A stretch of 64,000 nt of DNA, from positions 744,001 to 808,000 of the forward strand of contig NZ_WTYJ01000002.1 of NCBI RefSeq assembly GCF_009827305.1, read 5' to 3'. The stretch is from Croceibacterium xixiisoli (GTDB taxonomy: Bacteria > Pseudomonadota > Alphaproteobacteria > Sphingomonadales > Sphingomonadaceae). Of the stretch, positions 52,312 through 61,069 are shown piece by piece (the first letter of the stretch is position 1; every line of letters starts with the position of its first letter). The notes under the pieces are model-generated. The model worked only from the letters and a program-made list of their open reading frames with translations, was not told the origin of the DNA and ran no database searches. A program made the position numbers and the translations under genes.

Positions 52312-54186
52312 ATGTTTGATGATTTCTACGGGCTCGAAGGAAAGCCGTTTCAGCTTACCCCGGATCCGGAATTCTATTTCCGCAGCATAACCCACCGCAA
52401 GGCACTGTCCTATCTGGGTTATGGCCTGGCACAGGGTGAAGGCTTCATCGTCATCACGGGGGAGGTTGGGGCGGGCAAGTCCACGCTCGTCGCCCATATG
52501 ACCACCTCGGTTGATCGCGAACGTCTGACCGTCGCGCAGATCGTCACCAGCAAGCTGAATGAAGAAGAGATCATCCATGTCGTGGCCCAGAGCTTCGGCC
52601 TGGATATCGAAGGGCATGACAAGGCGAGCGCGCTGGGTGCCATCGAAGGGCTGCTGCATGAAGAGGCGCGCGCGGGCCGTCGCTGCCTGCTGGTCGTCGA
52701 TGAGTCGCAGAACCTGTCGGTCGATGCGCTGGAAGAACTGCGCATGCTGTCGAACTTCCAGCTGGGCAACCATCCGCTGCTGCAGACGCTGCTGCTGGGT
52801 CAGCCGGAATTCCGCACCACGCTGCAGCAGCATCCCTCGCTGGAACAGCTGCGCCAGCGCGTGATCGCGGCCCATCATCTGGAGCCGATGGAAAAGGGGG
52901 AAATCGAACCCTATATTTTCCATCGTCTGATGAAAGTGGGCTGGAACGGCAATCCGGCCTTCGATCAGCGCGTCTTCACCGAAATGTATGACGCCAGCGG
53001 CGGTATTCCGCGCCGGGTCAATCAGATTGCCAACCGCCTGCTGCTGCTGGGCGCGGTGGAAGAACGCTCTCGCATTGATTCCGCCATGCTGAAGGCGGTG
53101 CTGGAAGAAATGGAAGGGGAAAAATACTTCCCCCAGGCCGCACCGGCGCCGATGCCCCGGCCAGACGCACGGCAGGAATTTCGTTCGGAGCCGGTTGAAG
53201 ACCCCCGGATCGTGCCTTTTGCCGCACGCGTACCGGCCGGCGCCGAGGAGGCGGTGGAACTGGGCGCAGACCATATCGCAAGCCCGGCTGCGGAAGAACC
53301 TGCGCCCGCGGTTGCGCAGATCGATCTGGAAGCGATTGACGCCATGCTGGCGGAACGCGATTCCCGGATTGCTGAACTGCAACGCGCAGTGGCAGACATC
53401 CCGCCCCCGTCCGAACCGGGCGTGGATGCAGCGCGGATCGACATGCTCTTGTCAGACCGTGATGCACAGATCGCCGAACTGCGGCAGGCTTTGGCGAACA
53501 TTCCTGCCCCGACGGAGGCGGAAATCGGCTTCAGCCAGCTCGATGCCATGCTGACGGATCGCGATGCCCAGATCGCCGATCTGCGTGATGCGCTGGCGAA
53601 TATTCCTGCGCCGCCCGCGCCGGAGGTGGAGCGCGACCAGCTGGATGCCATGCTGGCAGAACGTGACGCGCAGATTGCGGAACTGCGTGATGCGCTGTCT
53701 AACATCCCTGCGCCGGCCCCCGGCATTGGCCTTCATCAGCTGCATGAAATGCTGGCGGATCGCGACGACCAGATCGCAGAGCTGCGGCACGCTCTGGCAA
53801 ACATTCCAGCCCCTGCTGCGCCCGAATTCGACCGGTCTCAGCTGGACGCCATGATGGCCGATCGCGATGCGCAGATCGCCGAATTGCGCGAAGAACTGGC
53901 GAATATTCCGCTCCCGCCCGCGCCGGAGATCGAACGGCATCAGCTGGATGCGATGCTGGCCTATCGCGACACGCAGATTACCGAACTGCAGCAGGCGATC
54001 GTCGAACTGTCGAGCGACCGCGACCATGCACTGGCTGCGGTGGTCCGTCCGGAAATCGACGCCATGCAGGATCAGCTGGCACGTCTGGATGCCAAGCTGG
54101 TCGAGCAGGAGCAGACGATCCGTCAGACGCTGACCATGCTGATCGAATGGATCGAAGGCGAATCGGATCAGTCCCGGGCCGCATAA
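52312..54186 (+). CDS. XrtA/PEP-CTERM system-associated ATPase with C-terminal 34-residue repeats
   Basis: The first 270 residues are an ExeA/GspA-like AAA ATPase of the type found in XrtA loci (Walker A GEVGAGKSTLV near 50-60, Walker B LLVVDESQN near 127, FDDFYGLEGKPFQLTPDP at the start). The protein then continues to 624 residues, about twice the length I expect for the ATPase core. The extension holds seven tandem repeats of about 34 residues with the pattern LDAMLADRDAQIAELRDAL then ANIPAPPAPE, predicted coiled coil broken by proline hinges. ATG at 52312 with AGGAG upstream is chosen over the TTG at 52306. Confidence 0.93.
   Translation: MFDDFYGLEGKPFQLTPDPEFYFRSITHRKALSYLGYGLAQGEGFIVITGEVGAGKSTLVAHMTTSVDRERLTVAQIVTSKLNEEEIIHVVAQSFGLDIEGHDKASALGAIEGLLHEEARAGRRCLLVVDESQNLSVDALEELRMLSNFQLGNHPLLQTLLLGQPEFRTTLQQHPSLEQLRQRVIAAHHLEPMEKGEIEPYIFHRLMKVGWNGNPAFDQRVFTEMYDASGGIPRRVNQIANRLLLLGAVEERSRIDSAMLKAVLEEMEGEKYFPQAAPAPMPRPDARQEFRSEPVEDPRIVPFAARVPAGAEEAVELGADHIASPAAEEPAPAVAQIDLEAIDAMLAERDSRIAELQRAVADIPPPSEPGVDAARIDMLLSDRDAQIAELRQALANIPAPTEAEIGFSQLDAMLTDRDAQIADLRDALANIPAPPAPEVERDQLDAMLAERDAQIAELRDALSNIPAPAPGIGLHQLHEMLADRDDQIAELRHALANIPAPAAPEFDRSQLDAMMADRDAQIAELREELANIPLPPAPEIERHQLDAMLAYRDTQITELQQAIVELSSDRDHALAAVVRPEIDAMQDQLARLDAKLVEQEQTIRQTLTMLIEWIEGESDQSRAA
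53323..54020 (+). repeat. Seven tandem 102-bp coding repeats in the ATPase gene
   Basis: Units of about 102 bp (34 codons) start near 53323, 53425, 53527, 53629, 53728, 53830 and 53932. The coiled-coil half (MLxxRDxQIAELR) is the most conserved, while the hinge varies more. The copies have drifted at many bases, so this is an established coding repeat rather than a recent expansion. Confidence 0.85.
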
Positions 54187-54197
54187 GGGGGAAATCG

Positions 54198-55133
54198 GTG
54201 AACGCGGTGAGCTTTGATCACCGGCCCGCTGCGGCCGATCCGACTGTTGTGGGTGCACCTGCCGGTGCTTCGGCAATCGTCAACGGCCTGTCGGTCGATG
54301 TCGAAGACTGGTTCCAGGTCGGCGCGTTCGAACGGGTGATCGACCGCGCCGAATGGGATGGGCTCACCGATCGGGTGGATCGCAACGTGCGCGAAATCCT
54401 TGATCTGTTCGATGAAGTCGGGGCGAAGGCGACATTCTTCACCTTGGGATGGGTGGCGCAGCGGCATGGGCCCTTGTTGCGTGAAATCGCCGCGCGGGGC
54501 CATGAAATGGCCAGCCATGGCTGGGATCATCAACGGGTGTTCCGCTTCGATCGCAAGAGTTTCGGCCAGGATATCGCCCGCGCCCGCCAGGTGATCGAGG
54601 ATGTATCTGGCACAGCCGTCACCGGCTATCGCGCGCCCAGCTTCTCGATCGATCAGCGCACCACCTGGGCATTCGAGGAACTGGCCGAACAGGGTTATGC
54701 CTATTCTTCCAGCGTCGCACCGATCGCTCATGATCATTACGGCTGGAAAGAAGCGCCCCGCTTTGCCTTTCATCCGCTGCCCGGTTCCTCGCTGATCGAA
54801 ATCCCGGTCACCACCGCCATGCTCGCCAATCGGCGCATGGCTGCCGGCGGGGGCGGGTTCTTCCGTGTGCTGCCCTATGGGTTCAGCCGCTGGGCCATCC
54901 GCCAGGTCAACCGCGACGATGGTCGCCCGGCGATCTTCTATTTTCACCCTTGGGAAGTGGACCCCGATCAGCCGCGCGTACCCAATGCGCCGCTCAAGTC
55001 GCGGTTGCGCCATTACACCAATCTGTCCCGCATGGCGCCCAAGCTGCGCCGGCTGGTGCGGGATTTCGCCTGGGGCCGGATGGACGATCTGGCAGAGCAG
55101 GAACTGATGCGCCTGCAGGCGGCATCAGCATGA
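54198..55133 (+). CDS. XrtA-system polysaccharide deacetylase
   Basis: A 311-residue NodB-type carbohydrate esterase (CE4). Motifs visible: the metal and base Asp pair in NGLSVDVEDWF, the metal histidines of HEMASHGWDH, GYRAPSFSID, and the C-terminal FYFHPWEVD. It removes N-acetyl groups from the polysaccharide or its precursor. No signal peptide is evident. GTG at 54198 follows AGGGGGA. The stop overlaps the FemAB gene (ATGA). Confidence 0.94.
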   Translation: MNAVSFDHRPAAADPTVVGAPAGASAIVNGLSVDVEDWFQVGAFERVIDRAEWDGLTDRVDRNVREILDLFDEVGAKATFFTLGWVAQRHGPLLREIAARGHEMASHGWDHQRVFRFDRKSFGQDIARARQVIEDVSGTAVTGYRAPSFSIDQRTTWAFEELAEQGYAYSSSVAPIAHDHYGWKEAPRFAFHPLPGSSLIEIPVTTAMLANRRMAAGGGGFFRVLPYGFSRWAIRQVNRDDGRPAIFYFHPWEVDPDQPRVPNAPLKSRLRHYTNLSRMAPKLRRLVRDFAWGRMDDLAEQELMRLQAASA

Positions 55134-56188
55134 ACGCGCCCTTTCCCCTGCAGCGGGACACCCTTCGCGTGGCCAATCTGCGCGAAGCCGATGAATGCAG
55201 GCGGATCGAAGCCTATGTGGCGGATCGCGGGGGCAGCGTATTCCAGCGCCCAGCATGGCTGCGTGCCGTGGAACAGGGCACGGGCCAGCGGGCACGCGGT
55301 CTGGTGGCCGAACGGGCCGGGCAACTGACCGGTTGGCTGCCGCTCAACGAAATTCACTCCCCGGTGTTCGGGCGCGTACTGGCCTCCAGCGGGTTTGCTG
55401 TCGAAGGCGGGGTGATCGCCGACCGGCCCGATACGGCAGTGCTGCTGTGCCGCGCGGCGGAAGAATATGCGGTGCGCTTGTCATGCAGCGGGGTGGAGCT
55501 GCGCGGCGGCCCGGCGCCAGATGACTGGCATATCAGAACAGACAGCCACTGCGGCTTTGTTGCGGCGCTGGAAAGCGGCGATGAGGCGCAACTGGGCGTC
55601 ATCCCGCGCAAGCAGCGCGCCGAGGTGCGCAAGGCGCTGAGCAACCCGCTCGACATTTCGATCGGCACCGGTCCAGAGGATCGTGCCGCGCATTACGCCG
55701 TCTACGCCGAGAGCGTCCGCAATCTGGGCACGCCGGTGTTCCCACGCGCCCTGTTCGACGCCGCGCTTGATGCGCTCGACGCCGACATCCTGACCGTGCG
55801 CCATGATGGCATTCCGGTCGCCAGCGTCCTGTCGATTTATCATGCCGGCGCCGTCATGCCCTATTGGGGCGGGGGTACCTTTGCCGCGCGTCAACTGCGC
55901 GCCAATGACCGAATGTATTACGAGCTCATGCTCCATGCTCGGCGGCGCGGGAGCGACCGGTTTGATTTCGGCCGCAGCAAGACCAGCAGCGGCGCCTATT
56001 TCTTCAAGAAAAACTGGGGTTTCGAGCCAGAGCCGCTGGCCTATGCCAGCTGGACCGCGCCGGGCGTGGAAAAGCGGGATATCGATCCCAACAGCGAGAA
56101 GCACTCCGCACGCATCGCCCTGTGGAAACGCCTGCCGCTGGCCCTGTCCAACCGGATCGGCCCTCTGATCGCGCGGGGGCTGGGGTGA
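55130..56188 (+). CDS. FemAB-family XrtA/PEP-CTERM system-associated protein
   Basis: A 352-residue protein with the tandem GNAT-like fold of FemAB aminoacyl/acyltransferases (FQRPAWLRAVEQGTG, VIPRKQRAEVRKAL, then VLSIYHAGAVMPYWGGGTF and RSKTSSGAYFFKKNWGFE). It may attach an acyl or aminoacyl group to amino sugars freed by the deacetylase just upstream. Both ends overlap the neighbours (ATGA, GTGA). Confidence 0.93.
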   Translation: MNAPFPLQRDTLRVANLREADECRRIEAYVADRGGSVFQRPAWLRAVEQGTGQRARGLVAERAGQLTGWLPLNEIHSPVFGRVLASSGFAVEGGVIADRPDTAVLLCRAAEEYAVRLSCSGVELRGGPAPDDWHIRTDSHCGFVAALESGDEAQLGVIPRKQRAEVRKALSNPLDISIGTGPEDRAAHYAVYAESVRNLGTPVFPRALFDAALDALDADILTVRHDGIPVASVLSIYHAGAVMPYWGGGTFAARQLRANDRMYYELMLHARRRGSDRFDFGRSKTSSGAYFFKKNWGFEPEPLAYASWTAPGVEKRDIDPNSEKHSARIALWKRLPLALSNRIGPLIARGLG

Positions 56189-57429
56189 CGGGGATATTGT
56201 TCCTGGCCCACCGGCTGCCATTCCCACCAGACCGGGGGGACAAGATCCGATCCCATCATCTGCTGCGCGCGCTGGCCGAACTGGCACCGGTGCATGTCGG
56301 CTGTTTTGCGGAAAGTCCGGCCGACTATCAGCATGAACATGCGCTAAAGGCGGTTGCCGCCAGCCATTGCATGCCTTTGCGTGATACGCGGCTGCTCCTC
56401 GCCGGGTTGAAGGCCGTCTTGAAGCATGAACCCGTCAGTCTGGCAGCATTTCGCGATGCGACGCTTGCCAACTGGGTGCAGACCACACTGGCAACCCATG
56501 CGATCGACACGATCTATGTATTTTCCGGACAGATGGGTCAATATGTGCCGGATGACTGGAACGGTCGGCTGATCGTTGATCTGGTCGATGTCGATTCCGC
56601 GAAATTCGAAGCTTACGCGACCGATGGAAATCCGGTGATGCGCTGGGTGAACGCGCGGGAAGCGCGCTTGCTGCGAACCGAAGAGCAGCGGCTGGCCGCG
56701 CAGGCAGATCATGTGCTGCTGATCAGCAGGCAGGAGGCGGATCTGTTCCGTTCCCGCATTCCAGCATCGCTGCAAGGGCGGGTTCGCGCCATGGGTAACG
56801 GGATCGATGTCGCCAGTTACGATCCGGCGGCGGTCACCCGCCATGCCGCTTTTGTCAGCGAACCGGGTCCGCATCTGCTGTTTACCGGGCAGATGGATTA
56901 CGCCCCCAATATCGAGGCGGTGGAGCGCGTGGTGCGGCAGATCATGCCGGGCATTCGTCGCCGCCATCCTGGCGCTCGCTTTCATGTCGTCGGCCGTGCG
57001 CCCACTGCAGAGGTGCGCGCGCTCGATGGCGTGGAGGGCTGTCATATATGGGGAGAGGTGGCCGATGTTCGCCCCTTCCTGCGTGCGGCAGATCTGGTCG
57101 TTGCACCGCTTACGATTGCACGCGGGGTGCAGAACAAGGTGCTGGAAGCCATGGCCATGGCCCGCGCGGTGGTGCTGACGCCACCGGCTGCGACCGGCAT
57201 TCCCGCCACTGATGGCGTGCATCTGGCCATCGCTGAACAGGATGATGCCCTGATCGATGCCTGCCTGCGATTGCTGGCTGCACCGGATGATCGGGCCGCG
57301 CTGGGGGGCGCTGCGCGGGATCTGGTATCGCAAGATATGAACTGGCCGGCGATGCTGGTCGATCTGGCCGGCTTGGTCAGTGCGCCGCCGAAGGGCGCGC
57401 ATGATGATGGACGACGCGATGCAGCCTGA
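56185..57429 (+). CDS. XrtA/PEP-CTERM system glycosyltransferase (TIGR03087 type)
   Basis: A 414-residue GT-B-fold glycosyltransferase: ILFLAHRLPFPPDRGDKIRSHH at the start is the typical N-terminus, and LLFTGQMDYAPNIEAVE, HVVGRAP and the nucleotide-sugar-binding GVQNKVLEAMAMARAVV follow. It should add a sugar to the lipid-linked repeat unit. Starts with GTG inside the FemAB stop codon and overlaps the exosortase start by about 29 bp. Confidence 0.94.
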   Translation: MTGILFLAHRLPFPPDRGDKIRSHHLLRALAELAPVHVGCFAESPADYQHEHALKAVAASHCMPLRDTRLLLAGLKAVLKHEPVSLAAFRDATLANWVQTTLATHAIDTIYVFSGQMGQYVPDDWNGRLIVDLVDVDSAKFEAYATDGNPVMRWVNAREARLLRTEEQRLAAQADHVLLISRQEADLFRSRIPASLQGRVRAMGNGIDVASYDPAAVTRHAAFVSEPGPHLLFTGQMDYAPNIEAVERVVRQIMPGIRRRHPGARFHVVGRAPTAEVRALDGVEGCHIWGEVADVRPFLRAADLVVAPLTIARGVQNKVLEAMAMARAVVLTPPAATGIPATDGVHLAIAEQDDALIDACLRLLAAPDDRAALGGAARDLVSQDMNWPAMLVDLAGLVSAPPKGAHDDGRRDAA

Positions 57430-58975
57430 TCTTTCCCTGTCTGGTCACGGCATCACGCTGGCTCGGGTCCCCCAGGCCTGGCGCCGCCCTTTGATGTCTT
57501 TGACGCTCGTGTGGCTGGCAATCGTGGTGCTGTTCCTGCGCGATTGGGGCGACATGGCCCATCAATGGTGGGATTCCTCAACCTACAACCACATCCTGCT
57601 GGTGCCACCGATCCTCGCCTGGCTTGTGCACATGCGCAGCGCGGAGCTCGTGAAGCTGACACCGCGTGCATGGTGGCCGGGCCTCATCCCCTTCGCCGGG
57701 GCGACGTTCCTGTGGCTGCTCGGCAATATGTCAGGGTTGAACCTCGCCAGCCATCTGGGGCTGGTGATCATGATGCAGGCTGCCGTGCTGACTGTGCTTG
57801 GCCCAATGGTCAGCTGGGCGCTGCTGTTTCCCATTCTCTACATGCTGTTTCTGGTGCCATTCGGCGATATGCTGGTCCCGCCGCTGCAGATGATCACGGC
57901 CGATATCACCATCGCTTTTACCCATCTCAGCGGCATTCCCGCGGAAATAGATGGCGTGTTCATTGATACGCCGGTCGGCCTGTTCGAAGTGGCAGAAGCG
58001 TGCTCTGGCGTGAAGTTCCTGATCGCGATGGTGGCGCTCGGCACGCTGGTGGCGCATGTCTGCTATGTCGATTGGCGCCGGCGGCTGCTGTTCATGTTGG
58101 TCGCCATTATCCTCCCGATCTTCGCCAATGGTGTGCGGGCCTGGGGCACGATCTATATCGCCCAATCGCAGGGTATCGAATTTGCCGCCGGCTTCGATCA
58201 CATTTTCTACGGCTGGGTGTTCTTTGCCTTGGTGATGATCATCCTGCTTGCCATGGGTTGGCGGTTTTTTGATCGTCCTCTCGATGATCGCTTCATTGAT
58301 GCCGCTGCCATCAGCAACACGCCTTGGTTGCGCTGGCTGGACCGTTTTTCGCTGCATATCGCCCTTGCGGTCGTCGCTGCGATCGGATTGATGCTGGGCG
58401 GGATCGCCTGGGGCCAGGCTGCGCGCGCGCTGGATGCGCCAATGCCGGACCAGTTGCACCTGCAGGCGCCGGCGGGCTGGACCATGGTTGATTACACCCC
58501 TGCCGTCTGGTGGGAACCGCGCGCAGCCGGCGCCGATCATCGCTTGATGGCCCGGTTCCGTGATCAAGCCGGGCATGAGGTGGATGTGTTCTTTGCGCTC
58601 TATTCCGGTCAGGATGATGGGCGAGAAGCGGGCGGTTTCGGCGAAGGGGCGCTGGTTCCCGAAACACCCTGGCGCTGGCAGGAGCCTGCTTCAGGGCCTG
58701 GCGATGCCATGGCCGAATGGCTGCAGGCCAACGGCAACGTGCGACGGCTCGCCTTCACCTGGTACCGCAGTGGCGATCTGCTGACCGGCAGCAATTCGCG
58801 GCTCAAGCTGGCCAACATGGCTGATCGCCTGTTGATGCGCGAACGGGCAACGGCGGTACTGATTCTGTCGAGCGAGAGTGGGGACGGCCCGCCGCCGGCC
58901 GAAGCGATCGATGCGTTCCTGGCTGGCATCGGCCCCGTCGGTTCGTGGATGGACCGGCTGGCTCAGCTGCCGTAA
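57401..58975 (+). CDS. xrtA: Exosortase A fused to EpsI domain
   Basis: A 524-residue inner-membrane protein. Residues to about 300 are the exosortase, with at least eight membrane helices and the catalytic triad Cys201 (AEACSGV), Arg246 (NGVRAW) and His267 (FDHIFYGW). After a further helix, residues from about 345 form the periplasmic EpsI (DUF3485) domain (APAGWTMVDYTPAVWWEP, VDVFFALYSGQ). Exosortases cut PEP-CTERM tails of secreted proteins and pass them on. ATG at 57401 is used; ATGs at 57404, 57407 and 57419 are also in frame. Confidence 0.95.
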   Translation: MMMDDAMQPDLSLSGHGITLARVPQAWRRPLMSLTLVWLAIVVLFLRDWGDMAHQWWDSSTYNHILLVPPILAWLVHMRSAELVKLTPRAWWPGLIPFAGATFLWLLGNMSGLNLASHLGLVIMMQAAVLTVLGPMVSWALLFPILYMLFLVPFGDMLVPPLQMITADITIAFTHLSGIPAEIDGVFIDTPVGLFEVAEACSGVKFLIAMVALGTLVAHVCYVDWRRRLLFMLVAIILPIFANGVRAWGTIYIAQSQGIEFAAGFDHIFYGWVFFALVMIILLAMGWRFFDRPLDDRFIDAAAISNTPWLRWLDRFSLHIALAVVAAIGLMLGGIAWGQAARALDAPMPDQLHLQAPAGWTMVDYTPAVWWEPRAAGADHRLMARFRDQAGHEVDVFFALYSGQDDGREAGGFGEGALVPETPWRWQEPASGPGDAMAEWLQANGNVRRLAFTWYRSGDLLTGSNSRLKLANMADRLLMRERATAVLILSSESGDGPPPAEAIDAFLAGIGPVGSWMDRLAQLP

Positions 58976-58985
58976 CGGTACCACC

Positions 58986-60884
58986 ATGTGCGGAATAGCC
59001 GGCCTCTTTCATTGCGGAACACCCAAGCCCGTTGATCCCACGCGGATCGAACGGATGTGCAACGTCATGGCCCATCGCGGGCCGGACGGATCGGGCGTCT
59101 GGACCGCCCCGGGCGTCGGGTTGGGGCATCGGCGCCTGTCGATCATCGATCTCGCCGGTTCGCCGCAGCCGATGCATTCCCCCGATGGTCGCGCGGCGAT
59201 CGTCTTCAACGGCGAAATCTACAATTACCGGGAATTGCGGCGTGAACTGGCTGCCGAGGGCATACAGTTCCGCACCGATGGCGACACCGAAGTCATTCTG
59301 GCCGCCTGGCAACGCTGGGGCGTCAATTGCCTGCATCGGCTGAACGGTATGTTTGCCTTTGCCCTGTATGATTTTTCCAGCCGCAGCCTGCTGCTGGCGC
59401 GCGATCGTCTGGGCGTCAAGCCGCTCTTCACCGCACAACTGGCGGATGGCAGCCTGGCCTTTGCTTCTGAACTGAAGGGATTGCTCGCCCACCCTTTGCT
59501 GCGGCGCGAGGTAGATCCACTCGCGGTCGAGGACTATCTGACCTGGGGTTATGTTCCAGATAATCGCTCGATCCTGAAAGGGATCGAGAAACTGCCCGCT
59601 GGCCATTACCAGTTGCTGCGGCATGATGCGCCGCCAGCGTCACCGCAACAATGGTGGGATATCAGCTTCGCCGATCGGCGCCGCGGCAATGAACGCGATC
59701 TTGAGGCGGAATTGCTGCACCATCTGCGCGAGGCGGTGACCAGCCGTATGGTCGCCGATGTTCCGCTCGGCGCCTTCCTTTCCGGTGGCGTGGATTCGTC
59801 TGCGGTGGTTGCGCTGATGGCTGAAGCGCAGCAAGCTCCGGTCAGGACCTGTTCGATCGGGTTCGACGTCGCTGCGGTCGATGAAACATCCTATGCTGCG
59901 CAAATCGCCGAATTGTTCGGCACTATGCATCAGGCGCGGCAGGTCGGATCCGATCAGTTCGATGCTGTCGAGACGCTTGTGGAAATGTTCGACGAACCTT
60001 TCGCCGATGCTTCGGCCTTGCCGACCTGGCGGGTATGCCAGCTGGCAAGGGAGACGGTGACCGTGGCCCTGTCGGGCGATGGTGCTGACGAAGCGTTCGC
60101 CGGATACCGACGGCAAGTTTTCCACGCGCATGAGGAGAAGGCGCGTTCACTGCTGCCTGCGCCGGTCAGGCGCGGCCTGCTGGGCGGGCTTGGCAGCGTC
60201 TGGCCCAAAGCAGACTGGGCGCCGCGTCCCCTGCGTTTCAAATCGACGCTGCTGTCGCTCGCCGGTAGTGGAGCGCAAGGTTATGCCCGTGGCCTTAGCG
60301 CAGCACCGCCGGAGGTGCGTCTGCAGCTTTATTCTCCCGATTTTGCCCGCCGGCTGGGAGGGTACCGTGGCGAACAGCCGTTGATCGAACTGATGAGTCG
60401 AGCGCCGGCCCGCAGCGGGCTTGACCGGGCGCAATACGCCGATCTCAAATTCTGGTTGCCTGGCGATATTCTGACCAAGGTCGATCGCACGAGCATGTCG
60501 GTCAGCCTCGAAGCACGCGAACCCTTGCTGGATCACCGGCTGATCGAATTTGCCGCGACCCTGCCTGATAATATGCGGGTGCGCGGCAAGCAGGGGAAAT
60601 ATCTGCTGAAGCGGGCGATGCGGCGCTATCTGCCTGACGATATTCTCTATCGCCCCAAGCAAGGTTTCGTGACACCGATCGCCCAATGGTTGCGCGGGCC
60701 GTTGGCGGAACAAACCCGCGCCGTGGGGGCCAGCAACATTCTGGCGCAGACAGGCTGGTTCGATGGTGCGGCCATCGGGCGGCTGGCAGAATCGCATATT
60801 TCCGGGCGTTCCGACAATTCGCGCCTGCTGTGGCAGCTGCTCATGCTCGACCGTTCCCTGCAAAGACTTGAAATCACCGGCTGA
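58986..60884 (+). CDS. XrtA/PEP-CTERM system-associated amidotransferase (asparagine synthetase-like)
   Basis: A 632-residue glutamine-dependent amidotransferase. The catalytic Cys2 follows the initiator Met (MCGIAGLFHCG), the glutaminase domain runs to about 210 with NGEIYNYRELR, and the synthetase domain has the pyrophosphate loop FLSGGVDSSAVV near residue 260 and SGDGADEAFAGYRR. It amidates a carboxylate, perhaps a uronic acid of the exopolysaccharide or a small molecule of the locus. Starts 10 bp after the exosortase; last gene of the rightward operon. Confidence 0.94.
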   Translation: MCGIAGLFHCGTPKPVDPTRIERMCNVMAHRGPDGSGVWTAPGVGLGHRRLSIIDLAGSPQPMHSPDGRAAIVFNGEIYNYRELRRELAAEGIQFRTDGDTEVILAAWQRWGVNCLHRLNGMFAFALYDFSSRSLLLARDRLGVKPLFTAQLADGSLAFASELKGLLAHPLLRREVDPLAVEDYLTWGYVPDNRSILKGIEKLPAGHYQLLRHDAPPASPQQWWDISFADRRRGNERDLEAELLHHLREAVTSRMVADVPLGAFLSGGVDSSAVVALMAEAQQAPVRTCSIGFDVAAVDETSYAAQIAELFGTMHQARQVGSDQFDAVETLVEMFDEPFADASALPTWRVCQLARETVTVALSGDGADEAFAGYRRQVFHAHEEKARSLLPAPVRRGLLGGLGSVWPKADWAPRPLRFKSTLLSLAGSGAQGYARGLSAAPPEVRLQLYSPDFARRLGGYRGEQPLIELMSRAPARSGLDRAQYADLKFWLPGDILTKVDRTSMSVSLEAREPLLDHRLIEFAATLPDNMRVRGKQGKYLLKRAMRRYLPDDILYRPKQGFVTPIAQWLRGPLAEQTRAVGASNILAQTGWFDGAAIGRLAESHISGRSDNSRLLWQLLMLDRSLQRLEITG

Positions 60885-60911
60885 GCCAGCCCTGTTGGGA
60901 TCGGGCCATGA

Positions 60912-60928
60912 TTGGCACAAACCATGCC
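60912..60928 (+). promoter_or_regulatory. Candidate sigma-54 (-24/-12) promoter of the rpfF-like gene
   Basis: TTGGCACAAACCATGCC has the invariant GG (60914-60915) and GC (60926-60927) exactly ten bases apart, and the -24 element TTGGCAC matches the consensus fully; the -12 element is ATGC rather than TTGC. It lies about 140 bp upstream of the DSF-synthase-like gene. No activator gene or upstream activator site was identified in the window. Confidence 0.5.
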
Positions 60929-61069
60929 ATTTTGAGGCAGGATTCCAATAAAGGGACAATTGGGCGAATATGACATTGCCAGCCCTCTGATAGCTGCATA
61001 GCATCGGGCCAGCGTTCGACATCTGGCAAGGAAGCGAGCGCATCGGGTCTGCAAATACCAGGGGTGGCT

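Noticed and set aside
53323-54020. Regular repeats as a CRISPR array
   Set aside because: The 102-bp units lie in frame within one coding region and encode a coiled-coil pattern; there are no short identical repeats with unique spacers.
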